NCBI GenBank assembly: GCA_029721435.1 | Contig: CM056574.1 | Location: 78,959,001-79,023,000 of the forward strand | Origin: Gymnothorax reevesii | Taxonomy: Eukaryota > Chordata > Actinopteri > Anguilliformes > Muraenidae | Reading direction: 5' to 3' | Length of the DNA: 64,000 bases | Shown: positions 31,684-44,376 of the stretch, piece after piece | How the letters are laid out: the number at the start of each line of letters is the position of its first letter | Position numbering within the stretch: position 1 is the stretch's first letter | The notes under the pieces: generated by a model | The model's database searches: none | What the model was told of the DNA's origin: nothing | Seen by the model: only the letters and a program-made list of their open reading frames with translations | Position numbers and translations under genes: made by a program

Positions 31684-34600
31684 GGTCTCAAAAAAGTTGG
31701 GACACTTGTAAAAAGGGGCTTTAAAAGCATTGAATTTCTAAGAGAATCAGCTGAAAGAACATTTAGCAAGTAATTAAGTTAACTGTCATCTGCTGCGCAA
31801 CACGATTACTTATAAAAGGGTTGTCATTGAGAGGCTGAGTTTCTCAGAAGTAAAGATGGCCAGAGGCTCTCCCACCTGTGAAGGCTTGCATAAAAAAAAA
31901 TGTTGAATACTTTAAAAACACTGCTCCTCGACGTTAAATTGCAAAGGCATTGAAGGTCTCATCATCTTCAGTACATGACATCATCAAAAGATTCAGAGTA
32001 ACTGGAAAAATCTCTGCGTGTAAGGGACTAGGCTGAGACCTCTACTGGATGCCCTTTATCTTCGGACCCTCAGATGCCACTGCATCACTCACTGGCATGA
32101 TTCTTGGGATTCTGCAATAATAGAGAAAGAAAAAACATCACTGATTATACCTAGAACTGCCACAAGGTCATTTTGACCTCCATTAGTCCCAGTGCAAAAA
32201 AATGTAAATGGACTATATAGCGGCTGACTATGGAGCTAGTCAGATTGGCAGCTCAAAGCACTTGACAGTAGCCTAATACCTCACGTATGCCCATTTATGC
32301 AACACATTCATACACTGACGGCTACGCAAGGCAGTCAACTGCAACTGCATTTTGTTACTTTTTGAATGGTGTGCAGGCGCATATATAAGCCAGTTGCTGT
32401 CATGACGTCAGAATCAATTTGTTCTCCCATTTTGCAGGTAGAAATTGTGATTGTCACAGAGCTGTTCTTCTATTCATTTAGTTTATTTAGTAAGCTGGTT
32501 AGGATTCCAGAAAAAGAAATGGATCAGAGGAAACGGATGAATGTAAGTCAGGCTTTGGCAAAGCTTCAGGACATGAGTTCTTGTGAGTCAGATGGAGAAG
32601 AAATATCAGGGCACAGTGATGCTTCTAAGTCTAGTGAATCCGACTCCGATTTTGAAACTGAATGCGATCGTGAGCCACACGGTAAAGGTATCACAGCTGC
32701 TGGGCAAACTAAGCCTTTGATGCCAGGAAGGTCACCAAAACTGGATATTTATTCACAACATAATGCTTAGGTTTCACAGCATAATTTCAAGTCCAAATAC
32801 TTTGAAACATTTAAAATTAGCCACAATAGCCAACAAATTGAAGCTTTAAAGCTCTGACCTCTATACTATTTCATCAATGAAGAATCTTAGCAAAACACCA
32901 TTTATTGTCCTCCGAATTCTGAAAGTACTTTGAAATGCTTTCACTGAGGCAACACGTCACAGCTTAGAAGTATTACAAAGAGTGGTGCATTTTTGTCAAT
33001 AAAGAGGATGCAGTCATATTTCCACGTCATCCATGCCATGATGAAGGGAGACGCAGTAGCGCTGTGGAGAGCATGGGCTTGACTTGGGATGGAAAAATTC
33101 TGTGTTCAAGTCCTTGCCTTAGCCTGTGCAAAGTGTTCTCAGGCAAAACTCTTCACTTCCACACTGCCTCACTCTACCCAGGTGTACAAATGGGTACCAG
33201 CAAAATTGTCAGCGAAACTTGACTGAGAGCAGTGGGAGAACCCGAGTTGGACTAGTGTCCCATCGAGGGGGTTTAGCAATACTCCTATTTGCTTCATGTC
33301 ACAGAAACCAGGGTTAAACACAGGCCTGGTGGGCCTGCAGGCATGACCTCCACGCATGGTTAGAAATAGTCTTTATTCCGTCTGAGAAGCTGCTCATTTT
33401 GAAAACAAGAAGGGCACTTGGTAGAGCTCATACCTCCGCCATGCGCACATGTAAGTATTATTGGTTCTGGATCCAGGAGAGTATCATCCAGACCAACAAC
33501 AGCTGTGATTAGTTCTGCTTTTAGGGCAGATTCTATTCAGTGCTGAAATTTTATGAAAATCTGTTCATTACATAAGGACATACCGAATTGTTCCGAATAT
33601 AAGACGATTCTGGATATGAGACTACTCCCCTTTCTCAAGTCCTATTTTGGAAAAAATAGGGTTTTGATGACAAAATCTTGTTTTAGTCACTAAAGAATGA
33701 TAATCATCGCAAAAATTTCTTTGAAAATACTGATAAAACAAACTGAGAGAAAAACCAATATAAAAGATTGCAGGCTGTTGTTTTGCGCCATCTATTGTTG
33801 TGAACATGTATTGAGTATAGACTATAAAACGCACACACAGGATGACTGCTATTGTTGGAAGCCTGGTCCACGGAAAATACGACGACCCCATTTCTCCGCT
33901 GTGACGTGTCTTTAATGGAACGGCGGAGGCGTCAAAGATAAAACAGGGTCACTTGAGCAAAAGGAGAGAAAATAGTAAACATGCCCGATGGACGAGAGAT
34001 GTTAATTTACTGAGATTCCGCTGAGAAGTCACTGTTATGTCAAAGACGCAGAGTGCATCGTATGCCTGTTCCGTGGATATATAAAAAGCACCGTTGCCAT
34101 AAACATATCTCCCCAGCGGGCCACGGTACGAAGCAGATTCCCCGTCCGTCATGGAGACATATACAGGCGTACGTGCGATTAGGTAGTGATTGTTTTTAAA
34201 TTTCATTTGATTTCATTTGACACACTCTTTTTACTTGAACAAAAGATTGACTGCAATTCCGCACCATGCTTTCTGTTAACGTTCTGACAAAATGTGCCAG
34301 CCCTCCATGCTGAGGGTCGGGCGTGTAAAGTCACCGAACAGGCCTTGTGGTGACGTGTCTTAAATGGAACACCCGAGGCGTCATAAATCAGACCGGGTCA
34401 CTTGAGCAGAAGAAAACAAAGGAGTAAACAAGCCCGATGGATGAGAGGTTCGAATTCTCTTGGATTCTGCTGAGAAGTCGCAGTGACGTCAAAGAGCCAG
34501 AGTGCATCGAATGTTCAATTTGTTGCTATAACAACAGCACCGTTGCTATAAACAACTCTGCCCAGGGGGCCGACGGAAGAATGCTGACTCTCAGTCCGTG

Positions 34601-34860
34601 TCCAATGCTCATGGAAACATGTCCAGGTGTACGTGCGATTTGGCAGTGATTTTATTTTTATGAAATTAGATTTTAACTGACTCACTCTTTGTTTAAACAA
34701 AAAAATGACCGCTATTCAGTAGCATGCTTTCTGTTTACGTATTGACAAAATGTGCCTGCCCTCCACTTAGCCGTCGGGCTTGTCTTGTGACCAGACAGAC
34801 TGTCCTCTGTGACGTGTCTTAAATGGATCAGCCGAGGTTTCAAATTCTCCGGCAGCTACA
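31684..34860 (+). repeat. Unit 11 (3177 bp, second copy of unit 9)
   Basis: It starts exactly 6343 bp after unit 9 and carries that unit's distinguishing variants without the SINE changes private to unit 9. Its last ~60 bp (GTCCTCTGTGACG, CAGCCGAGG) begin the anomalous stretch that continues into unit 12. Confidence 0.95.
32366..32770 (+). pseudogene. Same ORF, unit 11 copy
   Basis: Gln131, as in unit 9. Confidence 0.45.
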
Positions 34861-35535
34861 GGTCTCAAAAAAGTTGGGGACACTTGGAAAAAGGGGCTTT
34901 CAAAGCATAGAATTTCTAAGAGAATCAGCTGAAAGAACATTTAGGCAAGTAATTAAGTTAACTGTCTTCTGTTGCGCAACACGATTACTTATAAAAGGGT
35001 TGTCATTGAGAGGCTGAGTTTCTCAGAAGTAAAGATGGCCAGAGGCTCTCCCACCTGTGAAGGCTTGCATAAAAAAAAATGTTGAATACTTTAAAAAACA
35101 CTGCTCCTCGACGTTAAATTGCAAAGGCATTGAAGGTCTCATCATCTTCAGTACATGACATCATCAAAAGATTCAGAGTAACTGGAAAAAATCTCTGCGT
35201 GTAATGGACTAGGCTGAGGACCTTTACTGGATGCCCTTTATCTTCGGACCCCTCAGATGCCACTGCATCACTCACTGGCATGATTCTTGGGATTCTGCAA
35301 TAATAGAGAAAGAAAAAAACATCACTGATTATACCTAGAACTGCCACAAGGTCATTTTGACCTCCATTAGTCCAAGTGCAAAAAAATGTAAAAGGACTAT
35401 ATAGCGGCTGACTATGGAGCTAGTCAGATTGGCAGCTCAAAGCACTTGACAGTAGCCGTATGCCCATTTATGCAACACATTCATACACTGATGGCTACGC
35501 AAGGCAGTCAACTGCAACGGCATTTTTCTTACTTT
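34801..35535 (+). other. Indel-rich stretch, probable unpolished sequence
   Basis: Compared with all other units, this stretch has eight extra single bases: GGGGACAC, TTAGGCAAG, TTAAAAAACAC, GAAAAAATC, TGAGGACC, ACCCCTC, AGAAAAAAAC and CATTTTTC. It also has extra substitutions (GTCCTCTG, CAGCCGAGG, GTCTTCTGTTG, GTAATGGAC, CAACGGCATT). Nearly all insertions lengthen a homopolymer or double a base. The density drops to normal after about 35535. This is the pattern of uncorrected long-read sequence or a contig join, although real local divergence cannot be excluded from the sequence alone. Confidence 0.8.
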
Positions 35536-38034
35536 TTGAATGGTGTGCAGGCGCATATATAAGCCAGTTGCTGTCATGACGTCAGAATCAATTTGTTCTC
35601 CCATTTTGCAGGTAGAAATTGTGATTGTCACAGAGCTGTTCTTCTATTCATTTAGTTTATTTAGTAAGCTGGTTAGGATTCCAGAAAAAGAAATGGATCA
35701 GAGGAAACGGATGAATGTAAGTCAGGCTTTGGCAAAGCTTCAGGACATGAGTTCTTGTGAGTCAGATGGAGAAGAAATATCAGGGCACAGTGATGCTTCT
35801 AAGTCTAGTGAATCCGACTCCGATTTTGAAACTGAATGCGATCGTGAGCCACACGGTAAAGGTATCACAGCTGCTGGGCAAACTAAGCCTTTGATGCCAG
35901 GAAGGTCACCAAAACTGGATATTTATTCACGTCATAATGCTTAGGTTTCACAGCATAATTTCAAGTCCAAATACTTTGAAACATTTAAAATTAGCCACAA
36001 TAGCCAACAAATTGAAGCTTTAAAGCTCTGACCTCTATACTATTTAATCAATGAAGAATCTTAGCAAAACACCATTTATTGTCCTCCGAATTCTGAAAGT
36101 ACTTTGAAATGCTTTCACTGAGGCAACACCTCACAGCTTAGAAGTATTACAAAGAGTGGTGCATTTTTGTCAATAAAGAGGATGCAGTCATATTTCCACG
36201 TCATCCATGCCATGATGAAGGGAGACGCAGTAGCGCTGTGGAGAGCATGGGCTTGACTTGGGATGGAAAAATTCTGTGTTCAAGTCCTTGCCTTAGCCTG
36301 TGCAAAGTGTTCTCAGGCAAAACTCTTCACTTCCACACTGCCTCACTCTACCCAGGTGTACAAATGGGTACCAGCAAAATTGTCAGCGAAACTTGACTGA
36401 GAGCAGTGGGAGAATCCGAGTTGGACTAGTGTCCCATCGAGGGGGTTTAGCAATACTCCTATTTGCTTCATGTCACAGAAACCAGGGTTAAACACAGGCC
36501 TGGTGGGCCTCCAGGCATGACCTCCACGCATAGTTAGAAATAGTCTTTATTCCGTCTGAGAAGCTGCTCATTTTGAAAACAAGAAGGGCACTTGGTAGAG
36601 CTCATACCTCTGCCATGCCCACATGTAAGTATTATTGGTTCTGGATCCAGGAGAGTATCATCCAGACCAACAACAGGTGTGATTAGTTCTGCTTTTAGGG
36701 CAGATTCTATTCAGTGCTGAAATTTTATGAAAATCTGTTCATTACATAAGGACATACCGAATTGTTCCGAATATAAGACGATTCTGGATATGAGACTACT
36801 CCCCTTTCTCAAGTCATATTTTGGAAAAAATAGGGTTTTGATGACAAAATCTTGTTTTAGTCACTAAAGAATGATAATCATCGCAAAAATTTCTTTGAAA
36901 ATACTGATAAAACAAACTGAGAGAAAAACCAATATAAAAGATTGCAGGCTGTTGTTTTGCGCCATCTATTGTTGTGAACATGTATTGAGTATAGACTATA
37001 AAACGCACAGACAGGATGACTGCTATTGTTGGAAGCCTGGTCCACGGAAAATACGACGACCCCATTTCTCCTCTGTGACGTGTCTTTAATGGAACGGCGG
37101 AGGCGTCAAAGATAAAACAGGGTCACTTGAGCAAAAGGAGAGAAAATAGTAAACATGCCCGATGGACGAGAGATGTTAATTTACTGAGATTCCGCTGAGA
37201 AGTCACCGTTATGTCAAAGACGCAGAGTGCATCGTATGCCTGTTCCGTGGATATATTAAAAGCACCGTTGCCATAAACATATCTCCCCAGCGGGCCACGG
37301 TACGAAGCAGATTCCCCGTCCGTCATGGAGACATATACAGGCGTACGTGCGATTAGGTAGTGATTGTTTTTAAATTTCATTTGATTTCATTTGACACACT
37401 CTTTTTACTTGAACAAAAGATTGACTGCAATTCCGCACCATGCTTTCTGTTAACGTTCTGACAAAATGTGCCAGCCCTCCATGCTGAGGGTCGGGCGTGT
37501 AAAGTCACCGAACAGGCCTTGTGGTGACGTGTCTTAAATGGAACACCCGAGGCGTCATAAATCAGACCGGGTCACTTGAGCAGAAGAAAACAAAGGAGTA
37601 AACAAGCCCGATGGATGAGAGGTTCGAATTCTCTTGGATTCTGCTGAGAAGTCGCAGTGACGTCAAAGAGCCAGAGTGCATCGAATGTTCAATTTGTTGC
37701 TATAACAACAGCACCGTTGCTATAAACAACTCTGCCCAGGGGGCCGACGGAAGAATGCTGATTCTCAGTCCGTGTCCAATGCTCATGGAAACATGTCCAG
37801 GTGTACGTGCGATTTGGCAGTGATTTTATTTTTATGAAATTAGATTTTAATTGACTCACTCTTTGTTTAAACAAAAAAATGACCGCTATTCAGTAGCATG
37901 CTTTCTGTTTACGTATTGACAAAATGTGCCTGCCCTCCACTTAGCCGTCGGGCTTGTCTTGTGACCAGACAGACTGTCCGCTGTGACGTGTCTTAAATGG
38001 ATCAGCGGAGGTTTCAAATTCTCCGGCAGCTACA
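34861..38034 (+). repeat. Unit 12 (3174 bp, second copy of unit 10 with an indel-rich start)
   Basis: It starts exactly 6343 bp after unit 10 and carries its markers, including the 11-bp deletion. The length (3166 + 8) is accounted for by eight 1-bp insertions, all between 34861 and 35535. After that the unit is as clean as the others. Confidence 0.95.
35540..35944 (+). pseudogene. Same ORF, unit 12 copy
   Basis: Consensus protein. It begins just after the indel-rich stretch and is itself free of indels. Confidence 0.45.
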
Positions 38035-41000
38035 GGTCTCAAAAAAGTTGGGACACTTGTAAAAAGGGGCTTTAAAAGCATTGAATTTCTAAGAGAATCA
38101 GCTGAAAGAACATTTAGCAAGTAATTAAGTTAACTGTCATCTGCTGCGCAACACGATTACTTATAAAAGGGTTGTCATTGAGAGGCTGAGTTTCTCAGAA
38201 GTAAAGATGGCCAGAGGCTCTCCCACCTGTGAAGGCTTGCATAAAAAAAATGTTGAATACTTTAAAAACACTGCTCCTCGACGTTAAATTGCAAAGGCAT
38301 TGAAGGTCTCATCATCTTCAGTACATGACATCATCAAAAGATTCAGAGTAACTGGAAGAATCTCTGCGTGTAAGGGACTAGGCTGAGACCTTTACTGGAT
38401 GCCCTTTATCTTCGGACCCTCAGATGCCACTGCATCACTCACTGGCATGATTCTTGGGATTCTGCAATAATAGAGAAAGAAAAAACATCACTGATTATAC
38501 CTAGAACTGCCACAAGGTCATTTTGACCTCCATTAGTCCCAGTGCAAAAAAATGTAAATGGACTATATAGCGGCTGACTATGGAGCTAGTCAGATTGGCA
38601 GCTCAAAGCACTTGACAGTAGCCTAATACCTCACGTATGCCCATTTATGCAACACATTCATACACTGACGGCTACGCAAGGCAGTCAACTGCAACTGCAT
38701 TTTGTCACTTTTTGAATGGTGTGCAGGCGCATATATAAGCCAGTTGCTGTCATGACGTCAGAATCAATTTGTTCTCCCATTTTGCAGGTAGAAATTGTGA
38801 TTGTCACAGAGCTGTTCTTCTATTCATTTAGTTTATTTAGTAAGCTGGTTAGGATTCCAGAAAAAGAAATGGATCAGAGGAAACGGATGAATGTAAGTCA
38901 GGCTTTGGCAAAGCTTCAGGACATGAGTTCTTGTGAGTCAGATGGAGAAGAAATATCAGGGCACAGTGATGCTTCTAAGTCTAGTGAATCCGACTCCGAT
39001 TTTGAAACTGAATGCGATCGTGAGCCACACGGTAAAGGTATCACAGCTGCTGGGCAAACTAAGCCTTTGATGCCAGGAAGGTCACCAAAACTGGATATTT
39101 ATTCACGTCATAATGCTTAGGTTTCACAGCATAATTTCAAGTCCAAATACTTTGAAACATTTAAAATTAGCCACAATAGCCAACAAATTGAAGCTTTAAA
39201 GCTCTGACCTCTATACTATTTAATCAATGAAGAATCTTAGCAAAACACCATTTATTGTCCTCCGAATTCTGAAAGTACTTTGAAATGCTTTCACTGAGGC
39301 AACACCTCACAGCTTAGAAGTATTACAAAGAGTGGTGCATTTTTGTCAATAAAGAGGATGCAGTCATATTTCCACGTCATCCATGCCATGATGAAGGGAG
39401 ACGCAGTAGCGCTGTGGAGAGCATGGGCTTGACTTGGGATGGAAAAATTCTGTGTTCAAGTCCTTGCCTTAGCCTGTGCAAAGTGTTCTCAGGCAAAACT
39501 CTTCACTTCCACACTGCCTCACTCTACCCAGGTGTACAAATGGGTACCAGCAAAATTGTCAGCGAAACTTGACTGAGAGCAGTGGGAGAACCCGAGTTGG
39601 ACTAGTGTCCCATCGAGGGGGTTTAGCAATACTCCTATTTGCTTCATGTCACAGAAACCAGGGTTAAACACAGGCCTGGTGGGCCTCCAGGCATGACCTC
39701 CACGCATGGTTAGAAATAGTCTTTATTCCGTCTGAGAAGCTGCTCATTTTGAAAACAAGAAGGGCACTTGGTAGAGCTCATACCTCCGCCATGCCCACAT
39801 GTAAGTATTATTGGTTCTGGATCCAGGAGAGTATCATCCAGACCAACAACAGGTGTGATTAGTTCTGCTTTTAGGGCAGATTCTATTCAGTGCTGAAATT
39901 TTATGAAAATCTGTTCATTACATAAGGACATACCGAATTGTTCCGAATATAAGACGATTCTGGATATGAGACTACTCCCCTTTCTCAAGTCATATTTTGG
40001 AAAAAATAGGGTTTTGATGACAAAATCTTGTTTTAGTCACTAAAGAATGATAATCATCGCAAAAATTTCTTTGAAAATACTGATAAAACAAACTGAGAGA
40101 AAAACCAATATAAAAGATTGCAGGCTGTTGTTTTGCGCCGTCTATTGTTGTGAACATGTATTGAGTATAGACTATAAAACGCACACACAGGATGACTGTT
40201 ATTGTTGGAAGCCTGGTCCACGGAAAATACGACGACCCCATTTCTCCGCTGTGACGTGTCTTTAATGGAACGGCGGAGGCGTCAAAGATAAAACAGGGTC
40301 ACTTGAGCAAAAGGAGAGAAAATAGTAAACATGCCCGATGGACGAGAGATGTTAATTTACTGAGATTCCGCTGAGAAGTCACTGTTATGTCAAAGACGCA
40401 GAGTGCATCGTATGCCTGTTCCGTGGATATATAAAAAGCACCGTTGCCATAAACATATCTCCCCAGCGGGCCACGGTACGAAGCAGATTCCCCGTCCGTC
40501 ATGGAGACATATACAGGCGTACTTGCGATTAGGTAGTGATTGTTTTTAAATTTCATTTGATTTCATTTGACACACTCTTTTTACTTGAACAAAAGATTGA
40601 CTGCAATTCCGCACCATGCTTTCTGTTAACGTTCTGACAAAATGTGCCAGCCCTCCATGCTGAGGGTCGGGCGTGTAAAGTCACCGAACAGGCCTTGTGG
40701 TGACGTGTCTTAAATGGAACACCCGAGGCGTCATAAATCAGACCGGGTCACTTGAGCAGAAGAAAACAAAGGAGTAAACAAGCCCGATGGATGAGAGGTT
40801 CGAATTCTCTTGGATTCTGCTGAGAAGTCGCAGTGACGTCAAAGAGCCAGAGTGCATCGAATGTTCAATTTGTTGCTATAACAACAGCACCGTTGCTATA
40901 AACAACTCTGCCCAGGGGGCCGACGGAAGAATGCTGACTCTCAGTCCGTGTCCAATGCTCATGGAAACATGTCCAGGTGTACGTGCGATTTGGCAGTGAT

Positions 41001-41210
41001 TTTATTTTTATGAAATTAGATTTTAATTGACTCACTCTTTGTTTAAACAAAAAAATGACCGCTATTCAGTAGCATGCTTTCTGTTTACGTATTGACAAAA
41101 TGTGCCTGCCCTCCACTTAGCCGTCGGGCTTGTCTTGTGACCAGACAGACTGTCCGCTGTGACGTGTCTTAAATGGATCAGCGGAGGTTTCAAATTCTCC
41201 GGCAGCTACA
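38035..41210 (+). repeat. Unit 13 (3176 bp)
   Basis: One base short because the A-run after GCTTGCAT has 8 instead of 9 As. It shares GCGTACTTGCG with unit 14 only. Private variants are CTGGAAGAATC and GCGCCGTCTATTG. Confidence 0.95.
38716..39120 (+). pseudogene. Same ORF, unit 13 copy
   Basis: Consensus protein. Confidence 0.45.
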
Positions 41211-44200
41211 GGTCTCAAAAAAGTTGGGACACTTGTAAAAAGGGGCTTTAAAAGCATTGAATTTCTAAGAGAATCAGCTGAAAGAACATTTAGCAAGTAA
41301 TTAAGTTAACTGTCATCTGCTGCGCAACACGATTACTTATAAAAGGGTTGTCATTGAGAGGCTGAGTTTCTCAGAAGTAAAGATGGCCAGAGGCTCTCCC
41401 ACCTGTGAAGGCTTGCATAAAAAAAAATGTTGAATACTTTAAAAACACTGCTCCTCGACGTTAAATTGCAAAGGCATTGAAGGTCTCATCATCTTCAGTA
41501 CATGACATCATCAAAAGATTCAGAGTAACTGGAAAAATCTCTGCGTGTAAGGGACTAGGCTGAGACCTTTACTGGATGCCCTTTATCTTCGGACCCTCAG
41601 ATGCCACTGCATCACTCACTGGCATGATTCTTGGGATTCTGCAATAATAGAGAAAGAAAAAACATCACTGATTATACCTAGAACTGCCACAAGGTCATTT
41701 TGACCTCCATTAGTCCAAGTGCAAAAAAATGTAAAAGGACTATATAGCGGCTGACTATGGAGCTAGTCAGATTGGCAGCTCAAAGCACTTGACAGTAGCC
41801 GTATGCCCATTTATGCAACACATTCATACACTGATGGCTACGCAAGGCAGTCAACTGCAACTGCATTTTGTCACTTTTTGAATGGTGTGCAGGCGCATAT
41901 ATAAGCCAGTTGCTGTCATGACGTCAGAATCAATTTGTTCTCCCATTTTGCAGGTAGAAATTGTGATTGTCACAGAGCTGTTCTTCTATTCATTTAGTTT
42001 ATTTAGTAAGCTGGTTAGGATTCCAGAAAAAGAAATGGATCAGAGGAAACGGATGAATGTAAGTCAGGCTTTGGCAAAGCTTCAGGACATGAGTTCTTGT
42101 GAGTCAGATGGAGAAGAAATATCAGGGCACAGTGATGCTTCTAAGTCTAGTGAATCCGACTCCGATTTTGAAACTGAATGCGATCGTGAGCCACACGGTA
42201 AAGGTATCACAGCTGCTGGGCAAACTAAGCCTTTGATGCCAGGAAGGTCACCAAAACTGGATATTTATTCACGTCATAATGCTTAGGTTTCACAGCATAA
42301 TTTCAAGTCCAAATACTTTGAAACATTTAAAATTAGCCACAATAGCCAACAAATTGAAGCTTTAAAGCTCTGACCTCTATACTATTTAATCAATGAAGAA
42401 TCTTAGCAAAACACCATTTATTGTCCTCCGAATTCTGAAAGTACTTTGAAATGCTTTCACTGAGGCAACACCTCACAGCGTAGAAGTATTACAAAGAGTG
42501 GTGCATTTTTGTCAATAAAGAGGATGCAGTCATATTTCCACGTCATCCATGCCATGATGAAGGGAGACGCAGTAGCGCTGTGGAGAGCATGGGCTTGACT
42601 TGGGATGGAAAAATTCTGTGTTCAAGTCCTTGCCTTAGCCTGTGCAAAGTGTTCTCAGGCAAAACTCTTCACTTCCACACTGCCTCACTCTACCCAGGTG
42701 TACAAATGGGTACCAGCAAAATTGTCAGCGAAACTTGACTGAGAGCAGTGGGAGAACCCGAGTTGGACTAGTGTCCCATCGAGGGGGTTTAGCAATACTC
42801 CTATTTGCTTCATGTCACAGAAACCAGGGTTAAACACAGGCCTGGTGGGCCTCCAGGCATGACCTCCACGCATGGTTAGAAATAGTCTTTATTCCGTCTG
42901 AGAAGCTGCTCATTTTGAAAACAAGAAGGGCACTTGGTAGAGCTCATACCTCCGCCATGCCCACATGTAAGTATTATTGGTTCTGGATCCAGGAGAGTAT
43001 CATCCAGACCAACAACAGGTGTGATTAGTTCTGCTTTTAGGGCAGATTCTATTCAGTGCTGAAATTTTATGAAAATCTGTTCATTACATAAGGACATACC
43101 GAATTGTTCCGAATATAAGACGATTCTGGATATGAGACTACTCCCCTTTCTCAAGTCATATTTTGGAAAAAATAGGGTTTTGATGACAAAATCTTGTTTT
43201 AGTCACTAAAGAATGATAATCATCGCAAAAATTTCTTTGAAAATACTGATAAAACAAACTGAGAGAAAAACCAATATAAAAGATTGCAGGCTGTTGTTTT
43301 GCGCCATCTATTGTTGTGAACATGTATTGAGTATAGACTATAAAACGCACACACAGGATGACTGTTATTGTTGGAAGCCTGGTCCACGGAAAATACGACG
43401 ACCCCATTTCTCCGCTGTGACGTGTCTTTAATGGAACGGCGGAGGCGTCAAAGATAAAACAGGGTCACTTGAGCAAAAGGAGAGAAAATAGTAAACATGC
43501 CCGATGGACGAGAGATGTTAATTTACTGAGATTCCGCTGAGAAGTCACTGTTATGTCAAAGACGCAGAGTGCATCGTATGCCTGTTCCGTGGATATATAA
43601 AAAGCACCGTTGCCATAAACATATCTCCCCAGCGGGCCACGGTACGAAGCAGATTCCCCGTCCGTCATGGAGACATATACAGGCGTACTTGCGATTAGGT
43701 AGTGATTGTTTTTAAATTTCATTTGATTTCATTTGACACACTCTTTTTACTTGAACAAAAGATTGACTGCAATTCCGCACCATGCTTTCTGTTAACGTTC
43801 TGACAAAATGTGCCAGCCCTCCATGCTGAGGGTCGGGCGTGTAAAGTCACCGAACAGGCCTTGTGGTGACGTGTCTTAAATGGAACACCCGAGGCGTCAT
43901 AAATCAGACCGGGTCACTTGAGCAGAAGAAAACAAAGGAGTAAACAAGCCCGATGGATGAGAGGTTCGAATTCTCTTGGATTCTGCTGAGAAGTCGCAGT
44001 GACGTCAAAGAGCCAGAGTGCATCGAATGTTCAATTTGTTGCTATAACAACAGCACCGTTGCTATAAACAACTCTGCCCAGGGGGCCGACGGAAGAATGC
44101 TGACTCTCAGTCCGTGTCCAATGCTCATGGAAACATGTCCAGGTGTACGTGCGATTTGGCAGTGATTTTATTTTTATGAAATTAGATTTTAATTGACTCA

Positions 44201-44376
44201 CTCTTTGTTTAAACAAAAAAATGACCGCTATTCAGTAGCATGCTTTCTGTTTACGTATTGACAAAATGTGCCTGCCCTCCACTTAGCCGTCGGGCTTGTC
44301 TTGTGACCAGACAGACTGTCCGCTGTGACGTGTCTTAAATGGATCAGCGGAGGTTTCAAATTCTCCGGCAGCTACA
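41211..44376 (+). repeat. Unit 14 (3166 bp)
   Basis: Has the 11-bp deletion with its linked variants TAAAAGGAC and GATGGCTACG. It shares TCCAAGTGC with units 10 and 12 and GCGTACTTGCG with unit 13. CACAGCGTAGAAG is private. Confidence 0.95.
41882..42286 (+). pseudogene. Same ORF, unit 14 copy
   Basis: Consensus protein. Confidence 0.45.

Larger units (their letters stand above)
31684..38034 (+). repeat. Higher-order dimer, copy 2 (units 11-12, 6351 bp)
   Basis: Starts exactly 6343 bp after copy 1. Its extra 8 bp are the eight 1-bp insertions at 34861-35535. Both copies carry private changes, so they are not bit-identical. Confidence 0.88.

Noticed and set aside
34823..35631. Extra ORFs seen only in unit 12 (34823-35017, 35114-35347, 35437-35631)
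   Set aside because: They are created or lengthened by the cluster of 1-bp insertions and absent from all sister units.
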